Source: Streptomyces fragilis
GTDB taxonomy: Bacteria; Actinomycetota; Actinomycetes; Streptomycetales; Streptomycetaceae
NCBI RefSeq assembly: GCF_003112515.1
Contig: NZ_BEVZ01000002.1
Location: forward strand, 1,922,001 to 1,986,000
DNA length: 64,000 bases
Direction of reading: 5' to 3'
Part shown: positions 15,137-24,865 of the stretch, piece after piece
How the letters are laid out: each line of letters opens with the position of its first letter
How positions within the stretch are numbered: the first letter of the stretch is position 1
Position numbers and translations under genes: made by a program
Notes under the pieces: model-generated
Told to the model about the DNA's origin: nothing
The model's database searches: none
Seen by the model: the letters and a program-made list of their open reading frames with translations, nothing else

Positions 15137-17326
15137 ATGTTGACCTTCGTCATCCGCTCCACGTCCGTTGGGAAGTGCATGAACACCCTGCGTCGACCAG
15201 TCCGCTGGCTGGTCCCTCTCGTCCTCGTCGTCGTCTGGCTCGGCCTCGGGGGAGCCTTCGGCTCCTACGCGGGCAAGCTCGGGGAGGTCGCCACCAACGA
15301 CCAGGCGGCGTTCCTGCCGCAGAACGCCCAGTCCACCAAGGTCATCGAGGAGCAGAAGGCCTTCAACCAGGAGGAGACGCTCCCGGCGGTCGTCGTGTGG
15401 ACCGCCGAGGGCGGCGGCCCGGTGGACGAGGCCCAGCAGAAGGCCGCCACCGGGCAGCTCGCCTCACTCGCCGACGCCGACGGAGTGGCCGGCACCCCCT
15501 CACCCGCGCTCCGCTCCGAGGACGGGGAGGCCCTCCAGGGCGTCGTTCCGCTGAGCCCCGACCTGGGGGACCGGCTCGCCGAGGTGCTGGACGACGTGAA
15601 GGCGGCCGCCGCCGAGGTGCCGGGCACCCGCGCGCAGCTCGCGGGCCCGGCCGCCACCCAGGGCGACCTCGGCGAGGCGTTCGCCGGCATCGACGGCATC
15701 CTCCTGGGCGTCGCGCTGGCGGCCGTCCTCGTCATCCTGCTGCTCGTCTACCGCAGCGTCCTGCTGCCCTTCACCATCATCGTCAGCGCCGTCTTCGCGC
15801 TCGGTGTGGCGTGCGCCGTCGTCTACGTCCTCGCCGACCACGACATCGTGCGGGTCGACGGACAGGTGCAGGGCATCCTGTCCATCCTGGTGATCGGCGC
15901 GGCCACCGACTACGCGCTGCTGCTGACGGCGCGCTTCCGCGAGGAGCTGTCGCAGAGCGGGGACAAGGTGGCCGCGGCCGTCGCCGCGACGCGGGGTTCC
16001 TTCGGCGCCATCACCGCCAGCGCCGCGACCGTCGCCCTGGGCCTGCTCGCCCTGCTGCTCAGCGACCTGACCAACAACCGCGCCCTGGGTCCGGTCGGCG
16101 CGATCGGCATCGTCTGCGCGGTCCTGACCACGCTGACGTTCCTGCCCGCGGTGCTCGCCCTGATGGGCAGGGCCGCCTTCTGGCCGGCCAAGCCCCGCTC
16201 CGCCGACGCGGAGACCGGCGGCCACGGCATCTGGCGACGGGTCGCGCACCGGGTGGACACCCACCCGCGACGGCTGTGGCTCGCCACGACGGCCCTCCTC
16301 GTCGCCGGAGCCGCCTTCTTCCCCGCGCTGCAGTCGAAGGGCGTGCCGCTGGACGAACTCTTCGTCAACGACGCGCCGTCGGTGGCCGCGCAGCAGACCC
16401 TCGGCAAGCACTTCCCCGGCGGCTCCGGACAGCCCGCCGTGATCATCGCGGACGCCGGCAAGCGGGCGGACGTGACGGACGCGGCCGCCGCCACGCAGGG
16501 CGTGGCCGACGTCCGTGTGGTCACCGCGTCCGGCAGGCCGGACGCGGAGCCCCTGGTGGCCGACGGCCGGGTCCGCATCGACGCGACCCTCACCGCCGCA
16601 CCGGACAGCGACGCGGCCAAGGACGCGGTGAGCGCCCTGCGGGAACGGCTCGACACGGTCGACAGCAGCGCTCTGGTCGGCGGATACACCGCGCAGCAGT
16701 ACGACACCCAGCGCACCGCCGAGGACGACCGGACCCTCATCATCCCTGTCGTCCTCGCGATCATCCTGGTCATCCTCGTCCTCCTGCTGCGGTCCCTGCT
16801 CCTCCCCGTGCTGCTGGTGGCGACCGTCGCGCTCAACTACCTGGCGACGCTGGGCATCGCCGGCCTGGTGTTCGAGCACGGCTTCGGCTTCTCCGGGACC
16901 GACGCCTCCGTCCCGCTGTACGGCTTCGTCTTCCTGGTCGCCCTGGGCGTCGACTACAACATCTTCCTGATGTCCCGCGTGCGGGAGGAGACGCTGCGCC
17001 TGGGCACGCGGCAGGGCGTCCTGCGCGGACTGGTCGCGACCGGCGGGGTGATCACCTCGGCCGGTGTCGTCCTGGCGGCCACCTTCGCGGCCCTCATCGT
17101 GATCCCGCTGGCCTTCCTCGCGCAGATCGCCTTCATCGTGGCCTTCGGCGTGCTGCTGGACACCATCGTGGTGCGCTCGCTCCTCGTCCCCGCCCTGGTG
17201 CGCGACATCGGCCCCAAGGTGTGGTGGCCCAGCCGTCTGACCCGCGAAGCGGAGGGCGCGCACGAGGACCAGGGCGGCCCCTCGCCCCGCTCGGACGCGG
17301 CGACCGCACAGGCGGAGACGAGCTGA
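15137..17326 (+). CDS. MMPL/RND-family membrane transporter
   Basis: A 729-residue polytopic membrane protein with the MMPL layout: one N-terminal helix (RWLVPLVLVVVWLGLGGAFG), a large extracytoplasmic loop (residues about 40-185), a block of five or six helices (ILLGVALAAVLVILLLVYRS onward), a second helix at about 390 with a second external loop, and a second helical block starting TLIIPVVLAIILVILVLLLR. Such proteins export lipids, siderophores or drugs using proton motive force. The C-terminus is a charged cytoplasmic tail. ATG 15137 would give an almost leaderless mRNA; the ATG at 15179 (MNTLRRPVRWLV) is the alternative and looks more natural. Probably repressed by the divergent MarR protein. 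Confidence 0.87.
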   Translation: MLTFVIRSTSVGKCMNTLRRPVRWLVPLVLVVVWLGLGGAFGSYAGKLGEVATNDQAAFLPQNAQSTKVIEEQKAFNQEETLPAVVVWTAEGGGPVDEAQQKAATGQLASLADADGVAGTPSPALRSEDGEALQGVVPLSPDLGDRLAEVLDDVKAAAAEVPGTRAQLAGPAATQGDLGEAFAGIDGILLGVALAAVLVILLLVYRSVLLPFTIIVSAVFALGVACAVVYVLADHDIVRVDGQVQGILSILVIGAATDYALLLTARFREELSQSGDKVAAAVAATRGSFGAITASAATVALGLLALLLSDLTNNRALGPVGAIGIVCAVLTTLTFLPAVLALMGRAAFWPAKPRSADAETGGHGIWRRVAHRVDTHPRRLWLATTALLVAGAAFFPALQSKGVPLDELFVNDAPSVAAQQTLGKHFPGGSGQPAVIIADAGKRADVTDAAAATQGVADVRVVTASGRPDAEPLVADGRVRIDATLTAAPDSDAAKDAVSALRERLDTVDSSALVGGYTAQQYDTQRTAEDDRTLIIPVVLAIILVILVLLLRSLLLPVLLVATVALNYLATLGIAGLVFEHGFGFSGTDASVPLYGFVFLVALGVDYNIFLMSRVREETLRLGTRQGVLRGLVATGGVITSAGVVLAATFAALIVIPLAFLAQIAFIVAFGVLLDTIVVRSLLVPALVRDIGPKVWWPSRLTREAEGAHEDQGGPSPRSDAATAQAETS

Positions 17327-17368
17327 CCCGTCCCGCTCCCGGGGCCTCGGGGCAGGCCGTGGCCCCTG

Positions 17369-17410
17369 GGCGCCGCCCGTCGCGCCGCGCGAGGCACGAC
17401 GGGCGGCGCC
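17369..17410. terminator. Bidirectional hairpin between the MMPL gene and the isomerase gene
   Basis: GGCGCCGCCCGTCG (17369-17382) pairs perfectly with CGACGGGCGGCGCC (17397-17410) across a 14-nt loop. It sits in the 96-bp gap between two convergent genes, so it can terminate both transcripts. There is no T-run, as is usual for Streptomyces terminators. Confidence 0.75.
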
Positions 17411-17422
17411 GTCCGCCACGGC

Positions 17423-18424
17423 CTAGTTGCCGCCGAAGGCCGCGTCGAAGGAGGCGGCGGGCGGGTCGAAGTCGAAGGCCTTGAGCCGCCGCAACGCCTC
17501 GGGGGCGCCCTGCAGCCGGTCCATCCCGGCGTCCTCCCACTCGACGGAGATCGGACCGGCGTAGTCGATGGAGCGAAGCATCCGGAAGACGTCCTCCCAG
17601 GGAACGTCGCCGTGCCCGGCCGACACGAAGTCCCAGCCGCGCCGCGGATCTCCCCAGGGCAGGTGCGAACCGAGCCGGCCGTTGCGCCCGTCGAGCCGTT
17701 TGCGGGCCTCCTTGCAGTCCACGTGGTAGATCCGCTCACGGAAGTCCCACAGGAACCCGACCGGGTCGAGGTCCTGCCACACGAAGTGCGACGGGTCGAA
17801 GTTGAGCCCGAAGGCGGGCCGGTGGTCCACCGCCTCCAAGGCCCTCAGCGTGGTCCAGTAGTCGTAGGCGATCTCGCTGGGGTGGACCTCGTGGGCGAAG
17901 CGCACGCCCTCGGCGTCGAACACGTCCAGGACCGGGTTCCAGCGGTCGGCGAAGTCCTGGTAACCGCGCTCGACCATCGACTCGGGGACGGGCGGGAACA
18001 TGGCCACCAGGTGCCAGATCGCCGAGCCGGTGAAACCGACGACGGTCTCCACGCCGAAGGCGGCGGCGGCCCGGGCGGTGTCGGCCATCTCCGCCGCGGC
18101 CCGCCGGCGGACGCCCTCCGCCTCGCCGTCGCCCCAGATGCGGGCGGGGAGGATCGCCCGGTGGCGCTCGTCGATGATCGCGTCGCAGACCGCCTGTCCC
18201 ACCAGGTGCTGGGAGACGGCCCGGCACCGGAGACCGTACTTCTCCAGGAGCCGGCGCCGGCCGTCCAGGTAGGACGGATCGGCCAGAGCCTTGTCGACCT
18301 CGAAGTGGTCGCCCCAGCAGGCGAGTTCCAGTCCGTCGTAGCCGAAGTCGCGGGCCAGCCGGCAGACCTCCTCGAGCGGCAGGTCGGCCCACTGGCCGGT
18401 GAAGAGGGTGAAGTCGCGGGGCAC
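17423..18424 (-). CDS. Sugar phosphate isomerase/epimerase (TIM barrel, AP-endonuclease 2 family)
   Basis: A 333-residue protein of the xylose-isomerase-like TIM-barrel family (IolE/IolI-type). It begins [20 protein letters not shown] and shows the strand ends carrying the metal ligands: [12 protein letters not shown] (Glu, His), [10 protein letters not shown] (Asp/His), YHVDCKEA (Asp) and ISVEWEDAG (Glu). These enzymes isomerise, epimerise or dehydrate keto-sugars and inositols. It is the last gene of a sugar operon. The GTG at 18424 is chosen because GAGGAG lies upstream and the longer frame before it is not protein-like. With the Gfo/Idh enzyme it suggests oxidation then isomerisation of an imported cyclic polyol or anhydrosugar. 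Confidence 0.85.
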   Translation of the reverse strand: MPRDFTLFTGQWADLPLEEVCRLARDFGYDGLELACWGDHFEVDKALADPSYLDGRRRLLEKYGLRCRAVSQHLVGQAVCDAIIDERHRAILPARIWGDGEAEGVRRRAAAEMADTARAAAAFGVETVVGFTGSAIWHLVAMFPPVPESMVERGYQDFADRWNPVLDVFDAEGVRFAHEVHPSEIAYDYWTTLRALEAVDHRPAFGLNFDPSHFVWQDLDPVGFLWDFRERIYHVDCKEARKRLDGRNGRLGSHLPWGDPRRGWDFVSAGHGDVPWEDVFRMLRSIDYAGPISVEWEDAGMDRLQGAPEALRRLKAFDFDPPAASFDAAFGGN

Positions 18425-18509
18425 GGTACGTCTCCTCGGTCGGTTCGCGTGAAGGTTGTCGCCCGCGGGGCGGCGGTGGTTCCCCGAATGGCGGGGGCGG
18501 GGGAGGGGC

Positions 18510-19703
18510 TCACCAGACGGGGGTGTAGGCGGACCCCTCGGCGGCGCTGGCCTCCACCGCCGCCAGCACCCGCTGGACGCGCAGGCCGTCGGCGAAGGTC
18601 GGGGCGGCCGGCCGGCCGGTGTGCACGGCGTGCACCAGGTCGCGCGCCTGGTGCACGAAGCTGTGCTCGTAGCCCAGACCGTGTCCGGGCGGCCACCAGG
18701 CGTCGAGGTAGGGGTGTTCGGGCTCGGTGACCAGGATCCGGCGGAAGCCGGCGCTCGGGGCGGGCTCACGGTGGTCGTGGTACTCCAGCTCGTTCAGCCG
18801 CTCCAGGTCGAAGGCCAACGAGCCCTGCGAACCGTTGAGTTCGATGCGCAGGGCGTTCTTCCGGCCGGTCGCGAAGCGGGTCGCCTCGAAGGTGGCGAGG
18901 GCGCCCCCGGTGAAGCGCCCGGTGAAGAGCGCCGCGTCGTCCACGGTGACGGCGCCCCTGCCGTCCGACGCGTCCGTGACGGCCAGGCCGCTCGACGCGA
19001 CCGCGGGCAGCGGGCGTTCGCGGACGAAGGTCTCGGTGAGCGCGGACACCCCGGCGAGGGTGTCGCCGGTCAGGTACTGGGCGAGGTCCACGATGTGGGC
19101 GCCCAGGTCCCCGAGCGCACCGGAACCCGCGACCTCCCTGCGCAGCCGCCAGGTCAGCGGGAACTCGGGGTCCACCAGCCAGTCCTGCAGATAGACGACC
19201 CGCACGTGGCGTAGCGTGCCGAGACGGCCGGCGGCGACCATCTCCCGGGCCAGGGCGGCCGCGGGCACGCGGCGGTAGTTGAACCCGACCATGGCGATCT
19301 GTCCGCGCTCCTCGGCGGCCCGCGCCGCCGCCGTCATGGCCTCGGCCTCGGCGACGCTGTTCGCCAGCGGCTTCTCGCACAGGACGTGCTTGCCGGCCTC
19401 CAGGGCGGCGATCGCGATCTCGGCGTGGCTGTCGCCGGGGGTGCAGATGTCGACGAGGTCGACGTCCTCGCGGGCGATCAGGGCACGCCAGTCGGTCTCG
19501 GCGACCGCCCAGCCGTGCCGCTGCGCGGCGGCGCGGACCGCCCGGCGGTCCCGGCCGCCGATCGCGGCGAGCCGGGGCTCCAGGGGCAGGTCGAAGACCC
19601 GGCCGACGGTGCGCCAGGCCTGGGAATGGGCGGCACCCATGAAGGCGTGGCCGACCATGCCGATCCCGAGGACGGGTCGTGCTGACGGATCGGGCTGTCG
19701 CAT
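18510..19703 (-). CDS. Gfo/Idh/MocA-family dehydrogenase (levoglucosan-dehydrogenase-like)
   Basis: A 397-residue NAD(P)-dependent oxidoreductase. The Rossmann start is [38 protein letters not shown] strand and [10 protein letters not shown] (catalytic Lys of the EKP motif) follow, then the second domain with [17 protein letters not shown] and [19 protein letters not shown]. The YLQDW ... [11 protein letters not shown] pattern resembles levoglucosan dehydrogenase LgdA and related inositol/anhydrosugar enzymes, as I recall them. It lies between a binding-protein-dependent sugar transporter and an isomerase. The ATG at 19703 has GAGGAGGAGAT upstream. Substrate specificity is inference. Confidence 0.85.
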   Translation of the reverse strand: MRQPDPSARPVLGIGMVGHAFMGAAHSQAWRTVGRVFDLPLEPRLAAIGGRDRRAVRAAAQRHGWAVAETDWRALIAREDVDLVDICTPGDSHAEIAIAALEAGKHVLCEKPLANSVAEAEAMTAAARAAEERGQIAMVGFNYRRVPAAALAREMVAAGRLGTLRHVRVVYLQDWLVDPEFPLTWRLRREVAGSGALGDLGAHIVDLAQYLTGDTLAGVSALTETFVRERPLPAVASSGLAVTDASDGRGAVTVDDAALFTGRFTGGALATFEATRFATGRKNALRIELNGSQGSLAFDLERLNELEYHDHREPAPSAGFRRILVTEPEHPYLDAWWPPGHGLGYEHSFVHQARDLVHAVHTGRPAAPTFADGLRVQRVLAAVEASAAEGSAYTPVW

Positions 19704-19807
19704 GCGGTATCTCCTCCTCGTCGAGGTGCGCTGCCCGGACGGGCCCCGCCCGAGCAGCGCACCGTCCGCCCGGCCCCACGGCCGGGGCCGGGACCCGGCG
19801 CGCGGGA

Positions 19808-20845
19808 TCAGTCGAAGCCGACAGGCATGTACTGGTCGACGTTGGACTTGTCGACGACGGCCGAGTACGCGGTGACCTGCGAGGGGATCTCGAACTCGGC
19901 GAGGCCGGCGACCCCCTTGCCCTGCCCGAGGGCGCGCGCCAGGTCGATCGCGGAGGCCGCCATGGTCGGCGGATAGAGGACGGTGGCCTTCAGCACCCCG
20001 TCGTCCGCCTTGATCGCCTCGAAGGCCGACAGCGCGCCCGCCCCGCCGACCATCAGGAAACCCTTGCGGCCCGCCTGGTCGATGGCCCGCAGGGCGCCCA
20101 CCCCCTGGTCGTCGTCGTGGTTCCACAGGGCGTCGAACTTCGGCTGGGCCTGCAGCAGTTGCGCCATCTTGGCCTGCCCGCTCTCCACCGTGAACTCGGC
20201 GGCCTGCCGGGCGACCTTCTTGATGTTGGGGTAGTTCTTCAGCGCGTCGTCGAAGCCCTTGGTGCGCTGCCGGGTGAGTTCCAGGTTGTCCAGGCCGGCG
20301 AGTTCGACCACCTTGGCGTCCGGTGTGTCCTTGAGCTTCTCGCCGATGTAGTGGCCGGCGTTGAGACCCATGCCGTAGTTGTCGCCGCCGACCCAGCAGC
20401 GGAAGGCCTGCGGCGAGCTGAAGACGCGGTCCAGGTTGACCACCGGGATGTTCGCCCGCATGGCCTTCAGACCGGTCTGGGTGAGCGCCGCGCCGTCGGC
20501 CGGCAGGATCACCAGGACGTCGACCTTCTTGTTGATCAGCGTCTCGATCTGGCCGATCTGGGTGGCGGTGTCGTTGGAGCCCTCGGTGATGTCCAGGGTT
20601 ACGTCGGAGTACCTCCCGGCCCGGGCACGGGCCTGCTCGTTGATGGCGTTGAGCCAGCCGTGGTCGGCCTGCGGTCCGGCGAAGCCGATGGTGACGGCCT
20701 TGCCGGGCTTGTCGTCGGCGGCCTGCTGGGAGGAGCCCGTGCTCCCCTTCTCCTTCTCGTTGCTGGTGCAGCCCGCGAGGAGGGCGCCGGCCGAGACGGC
20801 GGCGGTCCCGAAGAGCAGTCCCCTGCGGCTCGTGAGGTCTGGCAT
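19808..20845 (-). CDS. Sugar ABC transporter substrate-binding lipoprotein
   Basis: A 345-residue extracytoplasmic solute-binding protein of the periplasmic-binding-protein type 1 (RbsB-like) class. The signal peptide carries an RR pair (LTSRRGLLFGTAAVSAGALL) and the lipobox LAGC, so Cys is lipidated and anchored to the membrane. The mature part has VTIGFAGPQADHGWLNAINEQ, KKVDVLVILPADGAAL and WNHDDDQGVGALRAI, the typical strands around the sugar pocket. It feeds the permease and ATPase encoded just upstream. Together these suggest uptake of a monosaccharide, polyol or anhydrosugar. Confidence 0.9.
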   Translation of the reverse strand: MPDLTSRRGLLFGTAAVSAGALLAGCTSNEKEKGSTGSSQQAADDKPGKAVTIGFAGPQADHGWLNAINEQARARAGRYSDVTLDITEGSNDTATQIGQIETLINKKVDVLVILPADGAALTQTGLKAMRANIPVVNLDRVFSSPQAFRCWVGGDNYGMGLNAGHYIGEKLKDTPDAKVVELAGLDNLELTRQRTKGFDDALKNYPNIKKVARQAAEFTVESGQAKMAQLLQAQPKFDALWNHDDDQGVGALRAIDQAGRKGFLMVGGAGALSAFEAIKADDGVLKATVLYPPTMAASAIDLARALGQGKGVAGLAEFEIPSQVTAYSAVVDKSNVDQYMPVGFD

Positions 20846-20876
20846 GGCGGTGGACCCTTCTGTCGGCTCGGACGAA

Positions 20877-21926
20877 TCAGGTCAGCTCGTTCCTGACGGT
20901 GCGGGACTGCACCAGGACGGCGGCGACGATGATCGCGCCCTTGGCGATCTGCTGGACGTCGCTCTGCGCGTTGTTCAGCGCGAAGATGTTGGTGATGGTG
21001 GTGAAGATCAGCACACCGAGGACGGAGCCGACGATGGTGCCGCGGCCGCCGCTGAGCAGGGTGCCGCCGATGATCGCGGCGGCGATGGCGTCGAGCTCGT
21101 AGAGGTTCCCGTTGGTGTTCTGGCCCGAGCCGGAGAGCACGACCAGCATGAACGCGGCGATGCCGCAGCACAGCCCGGACAGCAGGTACAGGTACAGGCG
21201 CTGGCGGCGCACGTCGATGCCGGCCAGCCGGGCCGCCTCCGCGTTGCCGCCGACGGCCACCGTGCGGCGGCCGAAGGTGGTCCGGTTGAGCAGCAGCCAC
21301 CCCGCGACCGTGACCGCGGCGAAGACCAGCACCAGGGGCGGGACGCCGAGCACGTAGGCCTCGCGGCCGCCCAGGTCCAGCACCCCCTCCACGGTCACCC
21401 GCTGGGTGCGCCCCTCGGTGATCAGCAGGGCCAGTCCGCGCGCCGAGGCCAGCATGGCGAGGGTCGCGATGAACGGCACCATCGCGCCGTAGGCGATCAG
21501 CGCCCCGTTCACCAGACCGCAGCCGAGCCCCACCACGACCGCGGTGAAGAGGACACCGGTGAAACCGAACTCCTGGGTGGCCACGGTGGTCGCCCACACC
21601 GACGACAGAGCCACGACCGCCCCGACCGACAGGTCGATCCCACCCGCGGCGATCACGAAGGTCATGCCGACGGTGACCACTCCGATCACCGAGGCCTGGG
21701 TGAGCACCAGCCGCAGGTTGTCGACGTCCCAGAACGCCTCGGGCCGGGTGACGCAACCGGCCACGACCAGCGCGGCGAGCACGCCCAGCAGGGACAGGGT
21801 CCGCACGTCCAGCCGTGCGAACACGGCCGGCGGTGCGGTGCGGCGGCTCTCCGCAGGCGGCGCCTGCTTCTCCGCGCCGGAGGCGGGCGGGACCCCGCCG
21901 GCCGGTGGGGACACGGGGTGCGTCAT
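20877..21926 (-). CDS. Sugar ABC transporter permease (RbsC-like)
   Basis: A 349-residue inner-membrane permease with 8-10 hydrophobic segments, beginning after a cytoplasmic Pro-rich tail with TLSLLGVLAALVVAGCVTRP. The signature GGIDLSVGAVVALSSVWAT and the later GGTLLSGGRGTIVGSVLGVL are the conserved cytoplasmic loop elements of the ribose/xylose-type (CUT2) family. Its start overlaps the stop of the ATPase gene by 4 bp, so the two are translationally coupled. It forms the channel for the lipoprotein at 19808. Confidence 0.92.
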   Translation of the reverse strand: MTHPVSPPAGGVPPASGAEKQAPPAESRRTAPPAVFARLDVRTLSLLGVLAALVVAGCVTRPEAFWDVDNLRLVLTQASVIGVVTVGMTFVIAAGGIDLSVGAVVALSSVWATTVATQEFGFTGVLFTAVVVGLGCGLVNGALIAYGAMVPFIATLAMLASARGLALLITEGRTQRVTVEGVLDLGGREAYVLGVPPLVLVFAAVTVAGWLLLNRTTFGRRTVAVGGNAEAARLAGIDVRRQRLYLYLLSGLCCGIAAFMLVVLSGSGQNTNGNLYELDAIAAAIIGGTLLSGGRGTIVGSVLGVLIFTTITNIFALNNAQSDVQQIAKGAIIVAAVLVQSRTVRNELT

Positions 21927-23464
21927 CTCTGGCTCCCTTCGGCAGCCGTGTCGGTGGCGTGCAGCACGAGATCGAGGACCCGGTGCTCGTCGAGCTCGCC
22001 GGCCGGCGCCGTGTGCACCACCCGGCCCTCCCGGAGCACCAGGACGCGGTCGGCGAGGCCGAGCACCTCGGGCAGTTCGCTGGAGACCAGCAGCACCGCG
22101 AGCCCCTCGTCGGCCAGGCGGCGGATCACCGCGTACAACTCCGCCCGGGCGCCGATGTCCACACCCCGGGTGGGCTCGTCCAGCAGCAGGACGCGGCAGC
22201 CGCGCAGCAGCCAGCGGGCCAGCACGGCCTTCTGCTGGTTGCCGCCGGACAGGGTGCGCACGGCCGTCCCCGGGTCGTCCGGGCGCAGTGACAACTCCCG
22301 GGTCGCCGCGCGGGCGGCGGCACGCTCGGCGCGGCGGTCCAGCCAGCCGCCCCTGGCGAACCTGCCGAGTGTGGAGACGGAGACGTTGCGGGTGACGCTC
22401 TCCAGCATCAGCAGCGCCTGCGCCTTGCGCTCCTCCGGCGCCAGGCCCAGGCCGGCGCGGACCGCGGCGGGCACGCTGCCGGGCCTCAACGGCCGTCCGT
22501 CCACCAGAACCCGTCCGGCGGTGGGCCGGCGCGCGCCGTAGAGGGTCTCGAGGATCTCGGACCGTCCGGAGCCGACCAGCCCGGCCAGCCCGACGATCTC
22601 GCCGGGCCGCAGGTCGAGGTCGAGCGGCTGGAACCTCCCCGCCAGGGCGAGACCCCGGACGGTGAGCACCGGCGCCGCCTCGGGCGGACGGGCGGCCCTG
22701 GGCGGGAAGGCGTGCTCGACGCTGCGGCCGGTCATCAGGGAGACGATCTCCCGGGTGGGCGTGGTGCGCGCGGGCAGCGCCCCGGCCACCGCCCGGCCGT
22801 CCTTGAGGACGGTGACCCGGTCGCCGATGCGGCGGATCTCCTCCAGCCGGTGGGAGATGTACACCACCGCGACGCCCTCGTCGGTGAGGGAGCCGACGAT
22901 CCGGAAGAGGTTGTCGACCTCACCCGGATCCAAGGCGGCGGAGGGCTCGTCCATCACGATCAGCCGGACGTCGTGGGACAGCGCGCGAGCCATGGAGACG
23001 ATCTGCCGCTGCGCCGCGGACAGCGCGCCGACCGGGCGGGCCGGGTCGATCTCCGGATGCCCGAGACGGCGCAGCAACCGTGCGGAGGCCTCACGGGCGA
23101 CACGGGGCCGGACCACGAACCCGGCCCGGGTGGGCTCGTGGCCGAGGAAGACGTTCTCGGCGACCGACAGGTGCTCGACCAGGTCGAGTTCCTGGTAGAT
23201 GGTGGCGATGCCCCGGCGCACGGCGTCGCTGGGGGAGCGCAGGGAGACCGGCTCCCCGGCCCAGGTGACGGTGCCGCCGTCCGGCCGGTGCACCCCGGCC
23301 AGCACCTTGATCAGGGTGGACTTGCCCGCGCCGTTCTGCCCGAGCAGGCAGTGGACCTCGCCGGCCCGCACCTCCAGGTCCACCCCGTCCAGCGCGCGGA
23401 CACCGGGGAACGACTTCGTGATCGCGGTCATGGTGAGCAGCGGTGCGGACACTTCGGACGGCAT
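21923..23464 (-). CDS. Sugar ABC transporter ATPase with two nucleotide-binding domains (RbsA-like)
   Basis: A 513-residue CUT2-type ATPase with two fused ABC domains. The first has Walker A GQNGAGKSTLIK, signature LSAAQRQIVSMARAL and Walker B LIVMDEPSAAL. The second has the degenerate Walker A GLVGSGRSEILE and the signature LSGGNQQKAVLARWL with Walker B LLLDEPTRGVDIGA. This asymmetry is normal for RbsA/XylG proteins. It energises the transporter formed with the permease, with which it overlaps by 4 bp. It is the first gene after the ROK regulator, separated by 138 bp containing a perfect 22-bp tandem duplication. Confidence 0.94.
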   Translation of the reverse strand: MPSEVSAPLLTMTAITKSFPGVRALDGVDLEVRAGEVHCLLGQNGAGKSTLIKVLAGVHRPDGGTVTWAGEPVSLRSPSDAVRRGIATIYQELDLVEHLSVAENVFLGHEPTRAGFVVRPRVAREASARLLRRLGHPEIDPARPVGALSAAQRQIVSMARALSHDVRLIVMDEPSAALDPGEVDNLFRIVGSLTDEGVAVVYISHRLEEIRRIGDRVTVLKDGRAVAGALPARTTPTREIVSLMTGRSVEHAFPPRAARPPEAAPVLTVRGLALAGRFQPLDLDLRPGEIVGLAGLVGSGRSEILETLYGARRPTAGRVLVDGRPLRPGSVPAAVRAGLGLAPEERKAQALLMLESVTRNVSVSTLGRFARGGWLDRRAERAAARAATRELSLRPDDPGTAVRTLSGGNQQKAVLARWLLRGCRVLLLDEPTRGVDIGARAELYAVIRRLADEGLAVLLVSSELPEVLGLADRVLVLREGRVVHTAPAGELDEHRVLDLVLHATDTAAEGSQR

Positions 23465-23482
23465 GACGCATCTCCCGGCGGT

Positions 23483-23526
23483 AGGCAGGGCGGTACGGAT
23501 CGCGAGGCAGGGCGGTACGGATCGCG
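23483..23526. repeat. Perfect 22-bp tandem duplication upstream of the sugar operon
   Basis: The 22-bp unit that begins AGGCAGGGCGG and ends ATCGCG occurs at 23483-23504 and immediately again at 23505-23526; a weaker partial copy (GGCAGGTACGG) follows near 23535. It lies 19 bp upstream of the ATPase start, in the region expected for the operon promoter or operator. Duplicated operators are one reading; a slippage event is the other. Confidence 0.8.
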
Positions 23527-23602
23527 CGAGGTCACGGCAGGTACGGCTCGGGACCGGGCGGTGGCGCGGCCCCGGCCGTCGGGGGTGGAGCGGTGGCTGC
23601 GG

Positions 23603-24784
23603 TCAGGCGGGGGAGAACACGTGGTCGCTGATCAGTCGGGCGCCGCCGACGACTCCGGCGGCGGACCCGAGCTCGTCCAGGACGATCGGCAGGTTGCCGG
23701 TCGCCAGAGGCAGGGACTGGCGGTACACCTGGGTACGGATGGCGGCGAGGAGGTTGTGGCCGAGGCCGGTGACCCCTCCGCCGATCACCACCAGACCCGG
23801 GTTGAAGAAGCTGACGAGCCCCGCGATGACCTGCCCCACGCGCGTCCCGCCCTCGCGGATCAGGTCGAGGCAGGCGGCGTCGCCCGCCGCGGCAGCGGCG
23901 CCGACGTCGGCCGCGGTGAGCCGGCCGCTCTCGGCCAGCCGCGCGGCGAGCTGCGGTGAACGCCCCTGCTGGGCGGCCTCCACCGCGTCCTTGGCGAGCG
24001 CGGCCCCGCCGAAGTGCGCCTCCAGACAACCGCGGTTGCCGCAGGCACAGGGACGGCCGTCGGGGACTGCCTGGATGTGGCCGATGTCGCCGGCGCTGCC
24101 GGTGACACCGCGGTGCACCGTGCCGCCCACCACGATCCCGCAGCCGATGCCGGTGCCGATCTTGACGCACAGGTAGTCGTCCACGGAGCGGGCCACCCCG
24201 GCGTGCATCTGGCCCAACGCCATCAGGTTCACGTCGTTGTCGACCATGACCGGACAGCCCAGTTCCTGGCTGAGCGCCTCCCGCACCGGGAACCCGTCCC
24301 AGCCGGGCATGATCGGCGGCGCGACCGGCACCCCCTCCGGAAAGCGCACCGGCCCCGGCACCCCGATGCCGGCGCCGTCGAATCCCTCCGCCGAGCCCGA
24401 GGCCCTCAGCTTGGCGGCCATCTCCAGGACCTGCTCGAAGACCGCCACGGGCCCCTCTCGCACGTCCATCGGCTGGGTGAGATGGCCCAGCACCTCCAGC
24501 TCGGCGTTGGTGACGGCGACGTCGACCGAGGTCGCACCGATGTCCACACCGAGGAAACGCAGACCGGGGGCCAGACGGACGTTGTGCGAACGCCGGCCGC
24601 CCCGTGAGGCGGCGAGACCGTCGGCGACGACCAGCCCCGTCTCCAGCAACCGCTCCACCTCGACGGCGAGCCGCGACCGCGACAGGTCGACACGGTCACC
24701 CAACTGCGCACGGGAGCGAGGACCCTCGTCCCGCAACAGCCGGAGCAGGCGGGCCTGATGGGCGTTCACGGGTCGCGCGGTCAT
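23603..24784 (-). CDS. ROK-family transcriptional repressor
   Basis: About 393 residues: an N-terminal winged helix (VNAHQARLLRLLRDEGPRSR, then AQLGDRVDLSRSRLAVEVER) fused to a ROK sugar-kinase-like domain. The latter shows FLGVDIGATSVDVAVTNAEL (phosphate loop), DNDVNLMALGQM, CVKIGTGIGCGIVVGG and the zinc-binding CACGNRGCLEAHFG (Cys-x-Cys-x4-Cys). Such regulators repress sugar operons until a sugar ligand binds. The gene precedes and probably controls the transporter-catabolism operon. The ATG at 24784 is preferred, though GGGAGGGG lies closer to an in-frame GTG at 24793. Confidence 0.9.
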   Translation of the reverse strand: MTARPVNAHQARLLRLLRDEGPRSRAQLGDRVDLSRSRLAVEVERLLETGLVVADGLAASRGGRRSHNVRLAPGLRFLGVDIGATSVDVAVTNAELEVLGHLTQPMDVREGPVAVFEQVLEMAAKLRASGSAEGFDGAGIGVPGPVRFPEGVPVAPPIMPGWDGFPVREALSQELGCPVMVDNDVNLMALGQMHAGVARSVDDYLCVKIGTGIGCGIVVGGTVHRGVTGSAGDIGHIQAVPDGRPCACGNRGCLEAHFGGAALAKDAVEAAQQGRSPQLAARLAESGRLTAADVGAAAAAGDAACLDLIREGGTRVGQVIAGLVSFFNPGLVVIGGGVTGLGHNLLAAIRTQVYRQSLPLATGNLPIVLDELGSAAGVVGGARLISDHVFSPA

Positions 24785-24865
24785 GCGTCTCACGATCCCC
24801 TCCCGGCCCAACTGCCCTGACTGAGGCGTGCTTTCGCGGAGAACGTAGCAGCGGCCGCGTGGGGT

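Noticed and set aside
15130..17484. 784-codon plus-strand frame overlapping the MMPL transporter
   Set aside because: Arg/Gly/Pro-rich translation with no hydrophobic segments; the MMPL frame has all expected helices.
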